Assembly (NCBI GenBank): GCA_020634165.1
Contig: JACKCF010000001.1
Location: forward strand, 1,426,001 to 1,490,000
Source of the DNA: Anaerolineaceae bacterium
Lineage (GTDB): Bacteria > Chloroflexota > Anaerolineae > Aggregatilineales > Phototrophicaceae
Length of the DNA: 64,000 bases
Direction of reading: 5' to 3'
Both the position numbers and the translations under genes were made by a program. A model generated the notes under the pieces. The model was not told the DNA's origin, searched no databases, and was given only the letters and a program-made list of their open reading frames with translations. Numbering within the stretch: position 1 is the first letter of the stretch; each line of letters opens with the position of its first letter. Positions 41,638-51,579 of this stretch are shown here, one piece after another.

Positions 41638-44187
41638 ATGGACTTTACTTCCCTGATTCGCACATTTTTGGCCTTCATACTCATCCTACTGATGAGCGCG
41701 TGCAACCTCACTTCTACAGAAGGTCTGCCGACCGCCGACGCTGAAAATATCATCTACGTCACCGCGACACCGCAATTGCCGACGCCTGATGCCGAGGGGG
41801 TGATTTACATCACCACAACACCATCCGGCAGCAGCGCGCAGGTTGTCAATGATGCCCCGACCGCCGTTCTGCCATCAACAGAAATTCCACCAACCGATGT
41901 ACCGCAGGCGACGCCGACCGTCGATCTGGCGCAGGTCGATCAACAGGTCGCAGAAGCCGAGCGCTTCCTCGATAACGGCCATTTTGAAGAATCTGTCGAT
42001 ACGTTCCAGGCAGTCGTTGCCCAAAGCGGCATTGTGCCCAATGACATCCGTGCGGAAGCCGCCTTTAAGTTAGGGCAGGCAGCCCTTCGGGAAGGTCTTT
42101 TTCAGGAAGCAGTCGATGCCCTGACCGTCATTATCGACCAGATTCCCGATGATGATCGCGTTGCTCAGGCGTATTTCCTGCGTGGCGATGCCTATTCCGG
42201 TTTGTCGCTCTGGCAAAATGCCATCGCGGACTATCAGCAATATCTGTCGCTGCGACCCGGACTGGTCGATAGTTATGCCTACGAACGCATTGGCGACGGT
42301 TTCCTCGCAGAAGGCAACCTCGACGCGGCCCTGGCCAGCTATGACGCCGCCATCAGCGCCGGACGCCTGCTGGTGCCGGAACTCATCCTGCGGGAAAAGT
42401 TGGCGCGCATCGACGTCAACAGCGGACGTTATGCCCAGGCTGTCGCCCAGTATGATGCCATCCTGTCTGTTTCGCGGCTGGCCAATTACCGCGCCTCCAT
42501 AGAATTTGCCGCTGCCCAGGCACTTATTCAGGCTGGGGATACCGAAAATGCCCTCATCCGTGCCCGATTAATCTTTGACAGCTATCCACAGACCGCCCAG
42601 GCGTATCCGGCGATGCAGCTTTTGCTAGATAACGGTGCTGAAATCGACGGTTGGAAGCGTGGACAGGTCAATTACTACTATGGTGACTACACCGGAGCCA
42701 TTGAGGCATTCAACGAATATTCGTCATCGCATCTGCTGGATGCCATCCCTGAAGAACTCTACCTGCTCCTGGGATTGTCATATCGTGAAATCGGCAACCC
42801 GGATGCTGCTGTTGTCGCTTTCCAGACGCTCCTTGAGCAGTACCCGCAAAGCGCGCTGTTTGGTGATGCGCTACTGGAGCAGGGCCGTACTCGCTTCCTG
42901 TCTGGTGATATTCCCGCTGCGATAGAAACCTACCTGGGCATTGCCGATACCTACAACTATTTGGAAGATGCCGCCTCGGAAGCATTATGGCGTGCCGGTT
43001 ACTTGTTCGGCACCAATGGCGATCCTCAGAGTGCGCGCGAGACTTTTACACGCTTAGCAACCACGTATCCCGATAGCGAATGGGCCGCCAATGGCCTGAC
43101 GCTGGCGGCTTCTGCTGCCGTCACAGCGGAACAGTGGGACGTCGCTGAAAACCTATACGGTCGTATCGCCAGCCTCGCAACAGGTGAGGAACAGGCGGCG
43201 GCTTATCTGTGGGTTGGACGACTGGCGCAGCAGCGCGGTGATGCCACCAATGCCGATCAGGCCTTTACGCTGGCCATCCAGGCGGCACCCGATAGCTACT
43301 TCGCCCAGCGTGCCCAGGATATTCGCCTGGGGCAGGTGCCTTTTACGCCCCCATCACAGTTACAGTTTGAATTTGACGAGGCAGTCGGTCAGGCTGAGGC
43401 TGAAGCCTGGTTACGCCAGCTTTATCAACCGGAAGAAACCGGCAGCTTATCGCAGTTGTCTGTGGCCCTGGCCAGCGATCCGCGCGTGATTCGTGGCCAG
43501 GAGTTGAATGCACTCTCAGTCTACGATGAAGCGGAAGAAGAATTCTCGGCAATCCTGGATGAACTGCGCGCCGCAGGGGACGCTATCGGCGCCTATCAGA
43601 TGGCGATTTACCTGCGCGATCTAGGCCTGCATCGGCTGTCGATAGTTGCTGCCGCCGATACGATTGTCATAGCAGGCGTCGGCACCCTGGAAGCCCCTGC
43701 TTATATTGCCCGTATGCGCTATCCGGCCTATTACATCGACCTGATCGAAACAGAAGCCCGTGATGGTTTTGGCATTGATCCGCTGCTGATGCTTGCCTTG
43801 ATCCGGCAGGAAAGTCTGTTCAATGAGCATGCCATCAGTTCAGCCAGTGCGTATGGCTTGACGCAGGTGGTACCCAGTACGGGCCAATACATCGCCGATA
43901 GCCTGGGCATAGAAGACTGGCAAACCAGTGATCTCATCCGGCCTTACCTCAGCATTCGCTTTGGCGCTTTTTATCTCGCTGAGCAATTGCGACTGTTCGA
44001 TGGCAGCCCCGCGCCCGCCTTAGCCGCCTACAACGGTGGCCCTGGTAACGCGCTCGACTGGAATGCACTGGCAGGTGGGGAAATCGACCTGCTGTTGACG
44101 ACTATCACTTTTGAAGAAACGCAGCGCTACGTCCAGCGTATCTATAGCCACTACAATATTTATCGCGCTCTGTACGGCGCAGGCTAG
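41638..44187 (+). CDS. TPR lipoprotein with lytic transglycosylase (SLT) domain
   Basis: The 849-residue protein has a lipoprotein signal (lipobox LMSAC), a Thr/Pro-rich spacer, a long superhelix of TPR-like repeats (about 95-680), and a C-terminal Slt domain. The catalytic glutamate is E725 in LIRQESLFN, followed by SSASAYGLTQVVPSTG and LAAYNGGPG, the canonical Slt motifs. This order resembles Slt70, which cleaves peptidoglycan glycan strands to 1,6-anhydro ends. Together with the MurF-Alr fusion it implies that this organism makes peptidoglycan or a related polymer. It ends at a strong terminator. Confidence 0.92.
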   Translation: MDFTSLIRTFLAFILILLMSACNLTSTEGLPTADAENIIYVTATPQLPTPDAEGVIYITTTPSGSSAQVVNDAPTAVLPSTEIPPTDVPQATPTVDLAQVDQQVAEAERFLDNGHFEESVDTFQAVVAQSGIVPNDIRAEAAFKLGQAALREGLFQEAVDALTVIIDQIPDDDRVAQAYFLRGDAYSGLSLWQNAIADYQQYLSLRPGLVDSYAYERIGDGFLAEGNLDAALASYDAAISAGRLLVPELILREKLARIDVNSGRYAQAVAQYDAILSVSRLANYRASIEFAAAQALIQAGDTENALIRARLIFDSYPQTAQAYPAMQLLLDNGAEIDGWKRGQVNYYYGDYTGAIEAFNEYSSSHLLDAIPEELYLLLGLSYREIGNPDAAVVAFQTLLEQYPQSALFGDALLEQGRTRFLSGDIPAAIETYLGIADTYNYLEDAASEALWRAGYLFGTNGDPQSARETFTRLATTYPDSEWAANGLTLAASAAVTAEQWDVAENLYGRIASLATGEEQAAAYLWVGRLAQQRGDATNADQAFTLAIQAAPDSYFAQRAQDIRLGQVPFTPPSQLQFEFDEAVGQAEAEAWLRQLYQPEETGSLSQLSVALASDPRVIRGQELNALSVYDEAEEEFSAILDELRAAGDAIGAYQMAIYLRDLGLHRLSIVAAADTIVIAGVGTLEAPAYIARMRYPAYYIDLIETEARDGFGIDPLLMLALIRQESLFNEHAISSASAYGLTQVVPSTGQYIADSLGIEDWQTSDLIRPYLSIRFGAFYLAEQLRLFDGSPAPALAAYNGGPGNALDWNALAGGEIDLLLTTITFEETQRYVQRIYSHYNIYRALYGAG

Positions 44188-44213
44188 TCATCAACCCGAT
44201 TTCTACAAACAAA

Positions 44214-44240
44214 AACGGCCCATATTGGGCCGTTCTGTTT
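44214..44240. terminator. Bidirectional terminator between the transglycosylase and a response regulator gene
   Basis: AACGGCCCA (44214-44222), a 3-base loop, TGGGCCGTT (44226-44234). The plus strand continues CTGTTTTTT and the minus strand TTTGTTTG, and the genes converge. Confidence 0.88.
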
Positions 44241-44261
44241 TTTAGAGTGCAGAGGTAAGCT

Positions 44262-44639
44262 TTATGCGCTCACCTGGGAAAGTATCGACCGCACCTTGGC
44301 GACCAGATCGTGATGCAGGATCGGCTTGGGCAGGTAATCATTGGCCCCCGCATCCATGCCACGCATGACGCTTTCTGCATCCCCACGTGCCGAGAGGATC
44401 AGCACTGGTGTTTCACGGGTTTCAGTGCGCTCACGGATCACCCCACACAACTCAATGCCATCCATACCAGGCATCATCACATCCAGGATAATCAGGTCGG
44501 GTACATTCTGATCCAGTGTGGCCAGTGCAGATTTAGCATCTTTGGCTTTCAGGACGTTGAAACCGCCGCGCTCCAGCATAATGCCTATGAGCGTCAAGGC
44601 ACCAATTTCATCGTCTACAACCAAAACATTCTTCTTCAT
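44262..44639 (-). CDS. Single-domain response regulator (CheY-like receiver)
   Basis: The 125-residue protein is one receiver domain with no output domain. It has the acidic pair in VVDDE, the phospho-acceptor in IILDVMMPGMDG, the Ser/Thr switch in LILSARG, and the conserved Lys in LPKPI. Such proteins act by protein contacts or as phosphate relays. GGAGG five bases upstream sets the start at 44639. No kinase gene is adjacent. Confidence 0.92.
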   Translation of the reverse strand: MKKNVLVVDDEIGALTLIGIMLERGGFNVLKAKDAKSALATLDQNVPDLIILDVMMPGMDGIELCGVIRERTETRETPVLILSARGDAESVMRGMDAGANDYLPKPILHHDLVAKVRSILSQVSA

Positions 44640-45123
44640 CCAAGCCTCCATGCAGTCCATGATTCAGGCTGCATTGTTCGGGTTCTTAATCTCTGTCCAG
44701 TTCAGCAAATGGACAGCACATAATTCAATCACTGATCTGTACTAACTATAATGTGTCAAACTCAACAAAATAATTAAGAAACTTCCCATCTGTCACGAAT
44801 TTGCTGCATTTATCAATCATAACGTCAAACATTACAATAATGTATCAATCGCGCCACATTTGCAAGTAATTTTACGAACTCCACCTTGCATCCAACGAAC
44901 ATTTTGTCCGCTGTTACCAAGGAGTTTGATGGACGATAGGATGATGACTTGCACAAGATAGAGTATCCCCCAGTGTTTAGGGGTTGAGGCGGTTGATACA
45001 GGTTGTTAATATTCAGATAGCACAATCTTGTCAGGGTTCGATACGTCAGAAGAACTGTCCCTGGCACGGTTGTCCCACTACGGGGGATTGTTATCAATTA
45101 CAGCCTGACAAAAGGAAAATATC
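44640..45123. other. Long intergenic region upstream of the ABC operon
   Basis: About 480 bases with no gene. It contains the leader of the divergent response regulator, an inverted repeat CTGTCCA/TGGACAG at 44693-44716, and the promoter of the ABC operon near 44984-45012, which leaves a 5' leader of about 105 bases. I found no recognisable riboswitch fold. Confidence 0.5.
44984..45012 (+). promoter_or_regulatory. Promoter of the ABC exporter operon
   Basis: TTGAGG (44984-44989), a 17-base spacer and TAATAT (45007-45012). The predicted leader to the ATG at 45124 is about 105 bases. Confidence 0.6.
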
Positions 45124-46059
45124 ATGGGTTCACCTGCTATTGTTGTCGAAGACGTGACCAAGTCGTACGGCGATTTTCGAGCAGTGGATCATCTTTCTTT
45201 CGATGTACAAACTGGCGAAATTTTCGCAGTGCTCGGGCCGAACGGCGCAGGCAAAAGCACGACAATCCGCATGATTCTCGACATTATCAAGCCCGATAGT
45301 GGTCGCATTGAAGTCCTGGGTGGCAAAATTGATGCTGCTCGCAAGAACCGCATTGGCTATCTGCCAGAGGAGCGCGGTCTTTATACGGGCGTTCCTGTTC
45401 TGGAAATGATGTCTTACCTCGGTCGCCTCAAAGGCTTGTCCCGTGCTGAAGCGCGTTCCCGTTCGATGGCAATCCTTGAGCAGCTCGAACTGGCCGAAAA
45501 TGCTAAAAATAAGGTCAGCGAACTGAGTAAAGGCATGCAGCAAAAAGTCCAGTTCGCTGTGACCGTGCTGCACAAGCCAGACCTCATTATCATCGATGAG
45601 CCATTCTCTGGCCTCGATCCGGTCAACCGACTGGTTATCAAAGAGCTGTTGCTCGATTTCCGCGATAGCGGCGGCGCAATTGTCATGAGCACCCACCAGA
45701 TGAACCAGATCGAAGAAATGGCCGACCGCATGTTGATGATTAGTCACGGCCAGCAAAAGCTCTATGGTCCGGTCGATCAGATCAAAGAGCGGTTTGCCAA
45801 ACATGCCATCATCGTTGAGGGGCATGGTGACTGGTCAAAGGTTCCGGGCGTCGTTAGCGTAGAACCACTCGCAAACGGGCGCAATGGCGGCAAACTGCTC
45901 AACCTCGCCCCAGATGCTACCAATGACGTCGTCCTCGCAGCTATGGCGCAGGATTCATCCCTGGAAATTAACCGCTTCGAGCGGGCTGTCCCCAGCCTGG
46001 ACGAGATTTTCATCCAGGTCGCGGGTGAAGAAGCCTCTGCCGACCAGCGCGTAAACTAG
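45124..46059 (+). CDS. ABC transporter ATP-binding protein (NatA-like)
   Basis: The 311-residue ATPase has Walker A GPNGAGKS (38-45), signature LSKGMQQKVQFA, Walker B IIIDEPFSGLDP and the switch His in MSTHQMNQIEE. The C-terminal 80 residues match the extension seen in NatA-type sodium or drug exporters. It powers the two ABC-2 permeases encoded behind it. AAAGGA upstream of the ATG supports the start. Nine bases separate it from the next gene. Confidence 0.93.
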   Translation: MGSPAIVVEDVTKSYGDFRAVDHLSFDVQTGEIFAVLGPNGAGKSTTIRMILDIIKPDSGRIEVLGGKIDAARKNRIGYLPEERGLYTGVPVLEMMSYLGRLKGLSRAEARSRSMAILEQLELAENAKNKVSELSKGMQQKVQFAVTVLHKPDLIIIDEPFSGLDPVNRLVIKELLLDFRDSGGAIVMSTHQMNQIEEMADRMLMISHGQQKLYGPVDQIKERFAKHAIIVEGHGDWSKVPGVVSVEPLANGRNGGKLLNLAPDATNDVVLAAMAQDSSLEINRFERAVPSLDEIFIQVAGEEASADQRVN

Positions 46060-46067
46060 GAGGAATC

Positions 46068-47324
46068 ATGTCGAACATCATTGAAGTCGCACGGCACGAA
46101 TTCCTGTCGATTGTGCGCAAACGGTCGTTCCTGTTTACCATGATTGGCGTTCCGCTGTTCTCTATCGCCATGATGATTCTGGTCATTTTCATCCAGATCA
46201 ACGTTGCCGAAAGTGGCACAGCTCAGGTCAATAGCCTCGGATATGTCGATCTGGCGGGTGTGCTGGATGCGCAAATCGATAAGCCGGAGCAATTCACGGC
46301 CTACGATAGCGAAGACGCCGTTGTTGCTGCGATGGACAACGACGAAATTGATGCCTACTTTATTGTGCCGCAGCTTTATATGCGCACTGGGCAGGTTTCA
46401 CTCTATGCGCGCGGTTCAGTTGCGGAAGAAGTGCAAAGTGAAATTGAGGCTTACATCAGTACCAACCTGATGGCCAATGTCGAAGGTGAGTCGGGACTAT
46501 CACCGGAACTGCTGCGTGATCCAGTGGATATGTCCATCTATCTGGAAAGTTCAGGGCGCGAGATTACCCAGTCGGGCTTTGCAGGACTGTTCGTCATGCC
46601 GATGGTTTATTCCTTCGTATTCATGTTCGCGCTTCAGTTCTCTGGCACATTCCTGATGAGCAACGTGGTTGAAGAAAAAGCCAACCGCATCATGGAAATT
46701 CTCATCACCAGCATCACACCAACTGAATTGCTGGCGGGTAAGTTGCTGGGCCTGGGCCTGATTGGCCTCCTGCAAATTGTGGTGTGGGTGATCGTCGGCA
46801 TTATTGTCGTCGTCATCGGCCAGAGCCAGAACCTTGAGGCGCTCTCTGCGATTACGTTCCCGCTGGATATCCTGGCAGTGGGTATTCTTTTCTTCCTGCT
46901 GACCTATTTCCTGTATGCCAGTATCCTGGCGGGGGTAGGCGTCATCGCCGGTACGGAACAGGATAGTCGTCAGATTGCGGGTATCTTCATTCTGCCGATC
47001 ATTCTGCCGTTCTTCTTCATCGCGAACTTCATCACTGATGCCAATGGAACTATCCCAACGCTTTTGACGCTGGTGCCATTTACATCGGGTTCGTCGATCT
47101 TGATTCGTATGGTCTTCACCGCCGTGCCAATGTGGCAAATCCTGCTGAGTATTGCCCTGCTGTTTGTATCAACGGCGTTTGTCGTCTGGGCATCGGCGAA
47201 AGTGTTCCGGTGGGGCATGCTGCTGTATGGTAAACGTCCTGGTATCCTCTCCATCATGCGCGCGATTTTCAGCCGCGTGGAGACGGGTTCGCTGGCGCGG
47301 TCATCGAAAGGGGCGCAATCATGA
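46068..47324 (+). CDS. ABC-2 type permease (NatB-like)
   Basis: The 418-residue membrane protein has one N-terminal helix (about 18-43), a large extracytoplasmic domain (about 45-170), then five or so helices, as in NatB. VVEEKANRIMEILITSITPTELLAGKLLG is the typical coupling block before the second helix group. GGAGG precedes the ATG. It overlaps the next permease by four bases (ATGA), so the pair is made in step. The transported substrate (Na+, drug or peptide) is open. Confidence 0.9.
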   Translation: MSNIIEVARHEFLSIVRKRSFLFTMIGVPLFSIAMMILVIFIQINVAESGTAQVNSLGYVDLAGVLDAQIDKPEQFTAYDSEDAVVAAMDNDEIDAYFIVPQLYMRTGQVSLYARGSVAEEVQSEIEAYISTNLMANVEGESGLSPELLRDPVDMSIYLESSGREITQSGFAGLFVMPMVYSFVFMFALQFSGTFLMSNVVEEKANRIMEILITSITPTELLAGKLLGLGLIGLLQIVVWVIVGIIVVVIGQSQNLEALSAITFPLDILAVGILFFLLTYFLYASILAGVGVIAGTEQDSRQIAGIFILPIILPFFFIANFITDANGTIPTLLTLVPFTSGSSILIRMVFTAVPMWQILLSIALLFVSTAFVVWASAKVFRWGMLLYGKRPGILSIMRAIFSRVETGSLARSSKGAQS

Positions 47325-48610
47325 TTAGGAACATTTTTCAGGTCTTCCTGTACGAACTTCAGCGGAATATCCGTCGCAAAGGATACATCTTCACGACATT
47401 CCTGATTCCGGCGCTGCTTTTTGCTGGCATCCTGTTCTTCAACTTGATTGCTACGGAAGACAATAATAGCGAATCGGTCGTCGATCCTAACGACATCGTC
47501 TCTCAGTTTGAAGAAATCAACATCGCTGGTGTTGTTGATCTTGCCAATATCATAGATCAGGTACCGGAATCGCTTGCCGAGCGCATGCTTAAGCTGCCCG
47601 ATGTTGAAACAGCACGCTCCGCCCTGGAATCCGGCACAATTGATATTTTTTATGTCATTCAGCCCAACTATCTGGAGACAGGCGAAGTCGTCCTGCATAT
47701 GCCAGGCTTACAGCTAAACTTGCTCAATGACCAGCCTATCGAACTGCTCATCGAGAAGACCCTGGCGGGCAACCTCGATAGTCAACTGCTGCGGCGTATT
47801 CGGAACGCAGCCAGCTTCCAGGAATTCAATTTGCAGCGGGATGCGGAGACGGATACCGAGGCCAGGGAAGATGCCGATTTCCTGATGGTCTATGTCTTTA
47901 CAATCGCTTTCCTGATGTCGCTCTTCATGACCAACGGCTACCTGATGAGCAGCGTTATTGAGGAGAAAGAGAATCGCCTCATCGAAATCCTGATGAGTAC
48001 CTTGCGGCCATTTGAACTGCTTTCCGGCAAAATCCTGGCGATGGGCGTCTTGGGATTGCTACAGATGGTCATCTGGTTTGTGTCGATGTTTATCGCGCTA
48101 CAAATCGCGCTGGCGCTGCCTGCCTTCGAGGCAATTCCGGTGTTGTTGAATCTGCAGATTCGCTGGCATATTCTGCCGATCCTGATTCTCTACTTCATTG
48201 TGGGCTACCTGTTCTTTGCAGCGCTTTATAGTGCAGTCGGCGCGATATCCGGCAGTATGCGCGAAGGCCCACAGTATGCCGTGATCTTTACGCTGCCAGC
48301 CGTTTTGCCGTTCTACTTCTTTGCGCTGGTGCTGGAATCGCCCAACGGGCCGCTGCCAGTTTTCTTCAGCATGTTCCCGATTACAGCACCGATTGGCATG
48401 CTGATGCGCCTGAGTATCACCGATGTGCCAGCCATCGAGATCATTATCAGCCTTGCGCTGCTCACGCTGGCCGCCTTAGGCGCAATGTGGATGGCAGGCC
48501 GCCTGTTCCGCGTTCAGGTATTGCTGACGGGGCAGACGCCCAAAATCGGCGAAATCATCCGACTCATCGTCTCTGGTGAACGCAGTAACGGTCAGCCTAA
48601 AACAGCCTGA
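47321..48610 (+). CDS. Second ABC-2 type permease (NatB-like paralogue)
   Basis: The 429-residue protein has the same layout as its neighbour: N-terminal helix (about 19-38), extracytoplasmic domain, and five to six helices. The block VIEEKENRLIEILMSTLRPFELLSGKILA corresponds to that of the first permease. The two are therefore paralogues and probably form a heterodimer with the ATPase upstream. It ends the operon at a shared terminator. Confidence 0.9.
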   Translation: MIRNIFQVFLYELQRNIRRKGYIFTTFLIPALLFAGILFFNLIATEDNNSESVVDPNDIVSQFEEINIAGVVDLANIIDQVPESLAERMLKLPDVETARSALESGTIDIFYVIQPNYLETGEVVLHMPGLQLNLLNDQPIELLIEKTLAGNLDSQLLRRIRNAASFQEFNLQRDAETDTEAREDADFLMVYVFTIAFLMSLFMTNGYLMSSVIEEKENRLIEILMSTLRPFELLSGKILAMGVLGLLQMVIWFVSMFIALQIALALPAFEAIPVLLNLQIRWHILPILILYFIVGYLFFAALYSAVGAISGSMREGPQYAVIFTLPAVLPFYFFALVLESPNGPLPVFFSMFPITAPIGMLMRLSITDVPAIEIIISLALLTLAALGAMWMAGRLFRVQVLLTGQTPKIGEIIRLIVSGERSNGQPKTA

Positions 48611-48628
48611 TGCCGATAGTTCAAAAAC

Positions 48629-48663
48629 AAACGGGACACCCCTCGTGGCGTGTCCCGTTTTTA
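48629..48663. terminator. Bidirectional terminator between the ABC operon and glgP
   Basis: AAACGGGACAC (48629-48639), a 10-base loop, GTGTCCCGTTT (48650-48660), then TT. The A-rich left flank gives a T run on the minus strand for glgP. Confidence 0.87.
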
Positions 48664-48685
48664 GTTCCTGAAAGTGAGTTCCAGG

Positions 48686-51256
48686 CTATGCCCAGGTAAT
48701 CAGGTTCGGTTGGAACGATGTGTGCAAATAATCGTGATAGGGCAGAACACGTACTGACACACCAAGCTCGCCTGTGATGTCAAACTTGTGCTCACCTTTG
48801 AAGGTGTGCACATTGCCTTCGTCACCATCGACCAGTGTCATATCGACGCTTTCGCCCTCGATGATATTGCCGCGCGTATCCAGTGGACCATAGAATAACT
48901 GGACGCGCACATTCTCAGGCTTCAGGTTACCCAGGCTGACTTTCGCCGTGACATCCCCCTTGGAGCCGACTTTAACCTGCTTGACATCAATATTGACATC
49001 CTCAATGGTGACGTACTTCCAATTCGCAGGCAGATCGTGACGCCAGCGGGCGAAGTTCAGCGCGTTGCTGATCCCTGGTTCAAGCATCTTGGTGATGCGC
49101 TCGAAGTTAGGCACATAGAACTGGTCCGTATACTGCTGCACCATGCGATAGGTCGTGAAGAACGGCGCTAACGTGCGCATGCCATTCTTCATCATGGCGA
49201 TCCACTCACGCGGCAGACCACCATTACGCCCCCCATTGTAGAACTTCGGAATAATGTCGTTTTCCAGGATGTTGTATAGTGCTTCGCTCTCGATGCGATC
49301 CTGCAATTCGGCTTCTTCCGGCGGATATTCTTCGCCATTGCCAATGGCCCAGCCAACTTCGCTGGAATAGCCTTCGTCCCACCAGCCATCAAGCACGCTG
49401 AAGTTCAGGCCGCCGTTGTAGATGGCCTTCATGCCACTGGTGCCACTGGCTTCCTTCGGACGACGCGGATTGTTCATCCAGACATCAGCGCCTTGCAGCA
49501 TATAACGCGCGACGTTCATATCGTAATTCTCTAGGAACACAATCGCATGACGGAAATCAGGCATCCGTGAAACAGATACAATCTCGCGAATGAGTTCCTT
49601 ACCGCCCTTATCGTGCGGATGCGCCTTACCAGCGAAGATGAACTGTACCGGATGCGTTGGATGGTTTACCAACTCACGCAGGCGATCCAGATCGCGGAAG
49701 AGCAGGGCCGCGCGTTTGTAGGTTGCGAAGCGACGGGCAAAACCAATGGTCAGCGCATCTGGGTTGAGCACCTCATCGGCTTTGGCGATTTCTGACGGGC
49801 TGGCACCGCGATTGACGAGCTGCTGCTTGAGCCGACGCCGTGCGAATGCGACCAGGCGTTCACGACGGCGCTCATGGGTGCGCCACAGTTCAGCATCCGG
49901 TACACGGTCGATGCCCATCCAGATTTCTGGATTGCTATCGTCGATGCGCCATGCCGGGTCCAGGTAGCGATCCAGCAGGGTCGCCATTTCACGGCTGATC
50001 CAGGTCTGGACGTGGATGCCGTTGGTAATAGCGCCAATCGGCACTTCGTGGACCGGTACGCCAGGGTACATCCACTGCCACATATCGCGGCTGACGACGC
50101 CATGCAATTGGGCAACGCCATTGGCCCCATAAGACATCCGCAGTGCGAAAACGGACATGGAGAACAATTCATAGTCGCCCATGTCTTCACGGCCCAGGTC
50201 GATGAACTGCTCACGAGACAGGCCCAGTTCACGCATATAATCCGTGAAGTGCTCATCAATCAGATCGAAACCAAAACGCTCCAGGCCCGCCGGAACGGGT
50301 GTATGGACGGTAAAGCACGTGCTGGCTGCGATGATCTCCTGCGCCTCCGCAAAGGTGATATTCTGCTCATTCATCAGGTTGCGAATGCGTTCCAGGCTGA
50401 GGAAGGCCGAGTGACCTTCGTTCATATGGCAGACATCGGCGCGCAGCCCCATCGCTTCCAGGGCGCGGATGCCGCCGATACCCAGCACAATTTCCTGACG
50501 AATGCGGGTGCGGCGGTCGCCACCATAAAGACGGTCCGTCAGACTGCGATCTTCGTCACGGGGGTTCTTGGGAATGTTGGTATCCAGCAGGTACAGAGAA
50601 ATGCGGCCAACTTTGACTTCCCAGATTTGGCAGTAAAGCTTACGCCCTGGCAGCGGCACATCGATGATGATCGGCTCCCCCTTATCGTCAACGACGACCT
50701 TCAGCGGCAGATGAGAAAAATCATTCATCGGGTACATTTCCTGCTGCCAGCCATCGGCATTCAGGTACTGCTGGAAGTAACCTTCCTGGTACAGCATGCC
50801 CACGCCGACCAGCGGTATACCCAGGTCACTGGAACTCTTAAGGTGATCACCGGAGAGAATGCCCAGGCCGCCGGAATAATTCTGGAAACACTCCGTTATG
50901 CCGAATTCCATCGAAAAATAGGCAAAGAGCGGTGCCTTCGGTAGGTGACCATACTTCTTGTTGTACCAGGTGTTGGTATCGCTCATATAGCCATCGAATT
51001 GAGCCAGGGTCCTTTCGAGGTTGGCCATAAAAGCTTGATCGTTTTTGACTTCATCCAGCCGTTTCTGGCTGATATCGCCCAGTACGCGCACCGGATTATG
51101 ATGCGTTGCTTCCCATAAGTCTGGGTCTAAACGACGGAATAGGCTGATTGTGTCGTGGTCCCAGGCAAAACGCATGTTGTATGCGAGTTCTTCTAAGCGG
51201 GAAAGCGACTTGGGCAGCTTCGGTACGACGTGGACAGTCGCCACAGGTTTTACCAT
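48686..51256 (-). CDS. glgP: Glycogen/alpha-glucan phosphorylase
   Basis: The enzyme releases glucose-1-phosphate from alpha-1,4-glucans. The 856-residue product belongs to the short, archaeal/thermophile-type group, with the DUF3417-like N-terminal block (LPKSLSRLEELAYNMRFAWDHDT). It has FSMEFGITE, GGLGILSGDHLKSSSDLG, and the PLP lysine K610 in GTSGMKAIYNGGLNFS. The C-terminal 100 residues form a beta-rich extension. A GGGAG lies about 11 bases upstream. It is divergent from the CBM48 gene and next to the glycogen synthesis genes. Confidence 0.95.
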   Translation of the reverse strand: MVKPVATVHVVPKLPKSLSRLEELAYNMRFAWDHDTISLFRRLDPDLWEATHHNPVRVLGDISQKRLDEVKNDQAFMANLERTLAQFDGYMSDTNTWYNKKYGHLPKAPLFAYFSMEFGITECFQNYSGGLGILSGDHLKSSSDLGIPLVGVGMLYQEGYFQQYLNADGWQQEMYPMNDFSHLPLKVVVDDKGEPIIIDVPLPGRKLYCQIWEVKVGRISLYLLDTNIPKNPRDEDRSLTDRLYGGDRRTRIRQEIVLGIGGIRALEAMGLRADVCHMNEGHSAFLSLERIRNLMNEQNITFAEAQEIIAASTCFTVHTPVPAGLERFGFDLIDEHFTDYMRELGLSREQFIDLGREDMGDYELFSMSVFALRMSYGANGVAQLHGVVSRDMWQWMYPGVPVHEVPIGAITNGIHVQTWISREMATLLDRYLDPAWRIDDSNPEIWMGIDRVPDAELWRTHERRRERLVAFARRRLKQQLVNRGASPSEIAKADEVLNPDALTIGFARRFATYKRAALLFRDLDRLRELVNHPTHPVQFIFAGKAHPHDKGGKELIREIVSVSRMPDFRHAIVFLENYDMNVARYMLQGADVWMNNPRRPKEASGTSGMKAIYNGGLNFSVLDGWWDEGYSSEVGWAIGNGEEYPPEEAELQDRIESEALYNILENDIIPKFYNGGRNGGLPREWIAMMKNGMRTLAPFFTTYRMVQQYTDQFYVPNFERITKMLEPGISNALNFARWRHDLPANWKYVTIEDVNIDVKQVKVGSKGDVTAKVSLGNLKPENVRVQLFYGPLDTRGNIIEGESVDMTLVDGDEGNVHTFKGEHKFDITGELGVSVRVLPYHDYLHTSFQPNLITWA

Positions 51257-51579
51257 GATTGGAATTGCTCCCTAAATCGGTCTACAAAAGGATCAGTCAG
51301 GCAGTTGGGGGTCAACTACGCCAACTCTTGTCTAGAATAGCCTGTAAACTGGCTTTGACAACAGGAGAAAATGGATTTCGGTACACTATTCACAATAAGA
51401 ACCGGACCAAACTGTGGGATGATGACGAGAAAACCTTAAATTCGCCTTGTCTTCTGGAAACATAATCTATTATGCACAAACATTTCAGGTACAATCTCGT
51501 GTAGGCGTAAATCGCTGATGTGCTACAATGCAGCGCCAACTCACTGTTGGAATCTATAAGCAATATGGAGCAAGTGCTA
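51257..51579. other. Divergent intergenic region between glgP and the CBM48 gene
   Basis: It holds the glgP promoter on the minus strand. On the plus strand TACAAT occurs at 51490-51495 and near 51524, but no convincing -35 is placed before either. No other gene or RNA was recognised. Confidence 0.5.
51334..51361 (-). promoter_or_regulatory. glgP promoter
   Basis: On the minus strand TTGTCA (51361-51356), a 16-base spacer and TATTCT (51339-51334), giving a leader of about 70 bases. Confidence 0.6.

Noticed and set aside
45030..45050. GGGTTCGATACGTC as a tRNA T-arm
   Set aside because: It has only a loose resemblance; no acceptor stem, anticodon arm or CCA-proximal pairing could be built around it.
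51355..51360. Plus-strand TTGACA as promoter of the CBM48 gene
   Set aside because: No -10-like hexamer lies at 16-18 bases. The same bases overlap the glgP -35 region on the minus strand, which has a fitting -10.
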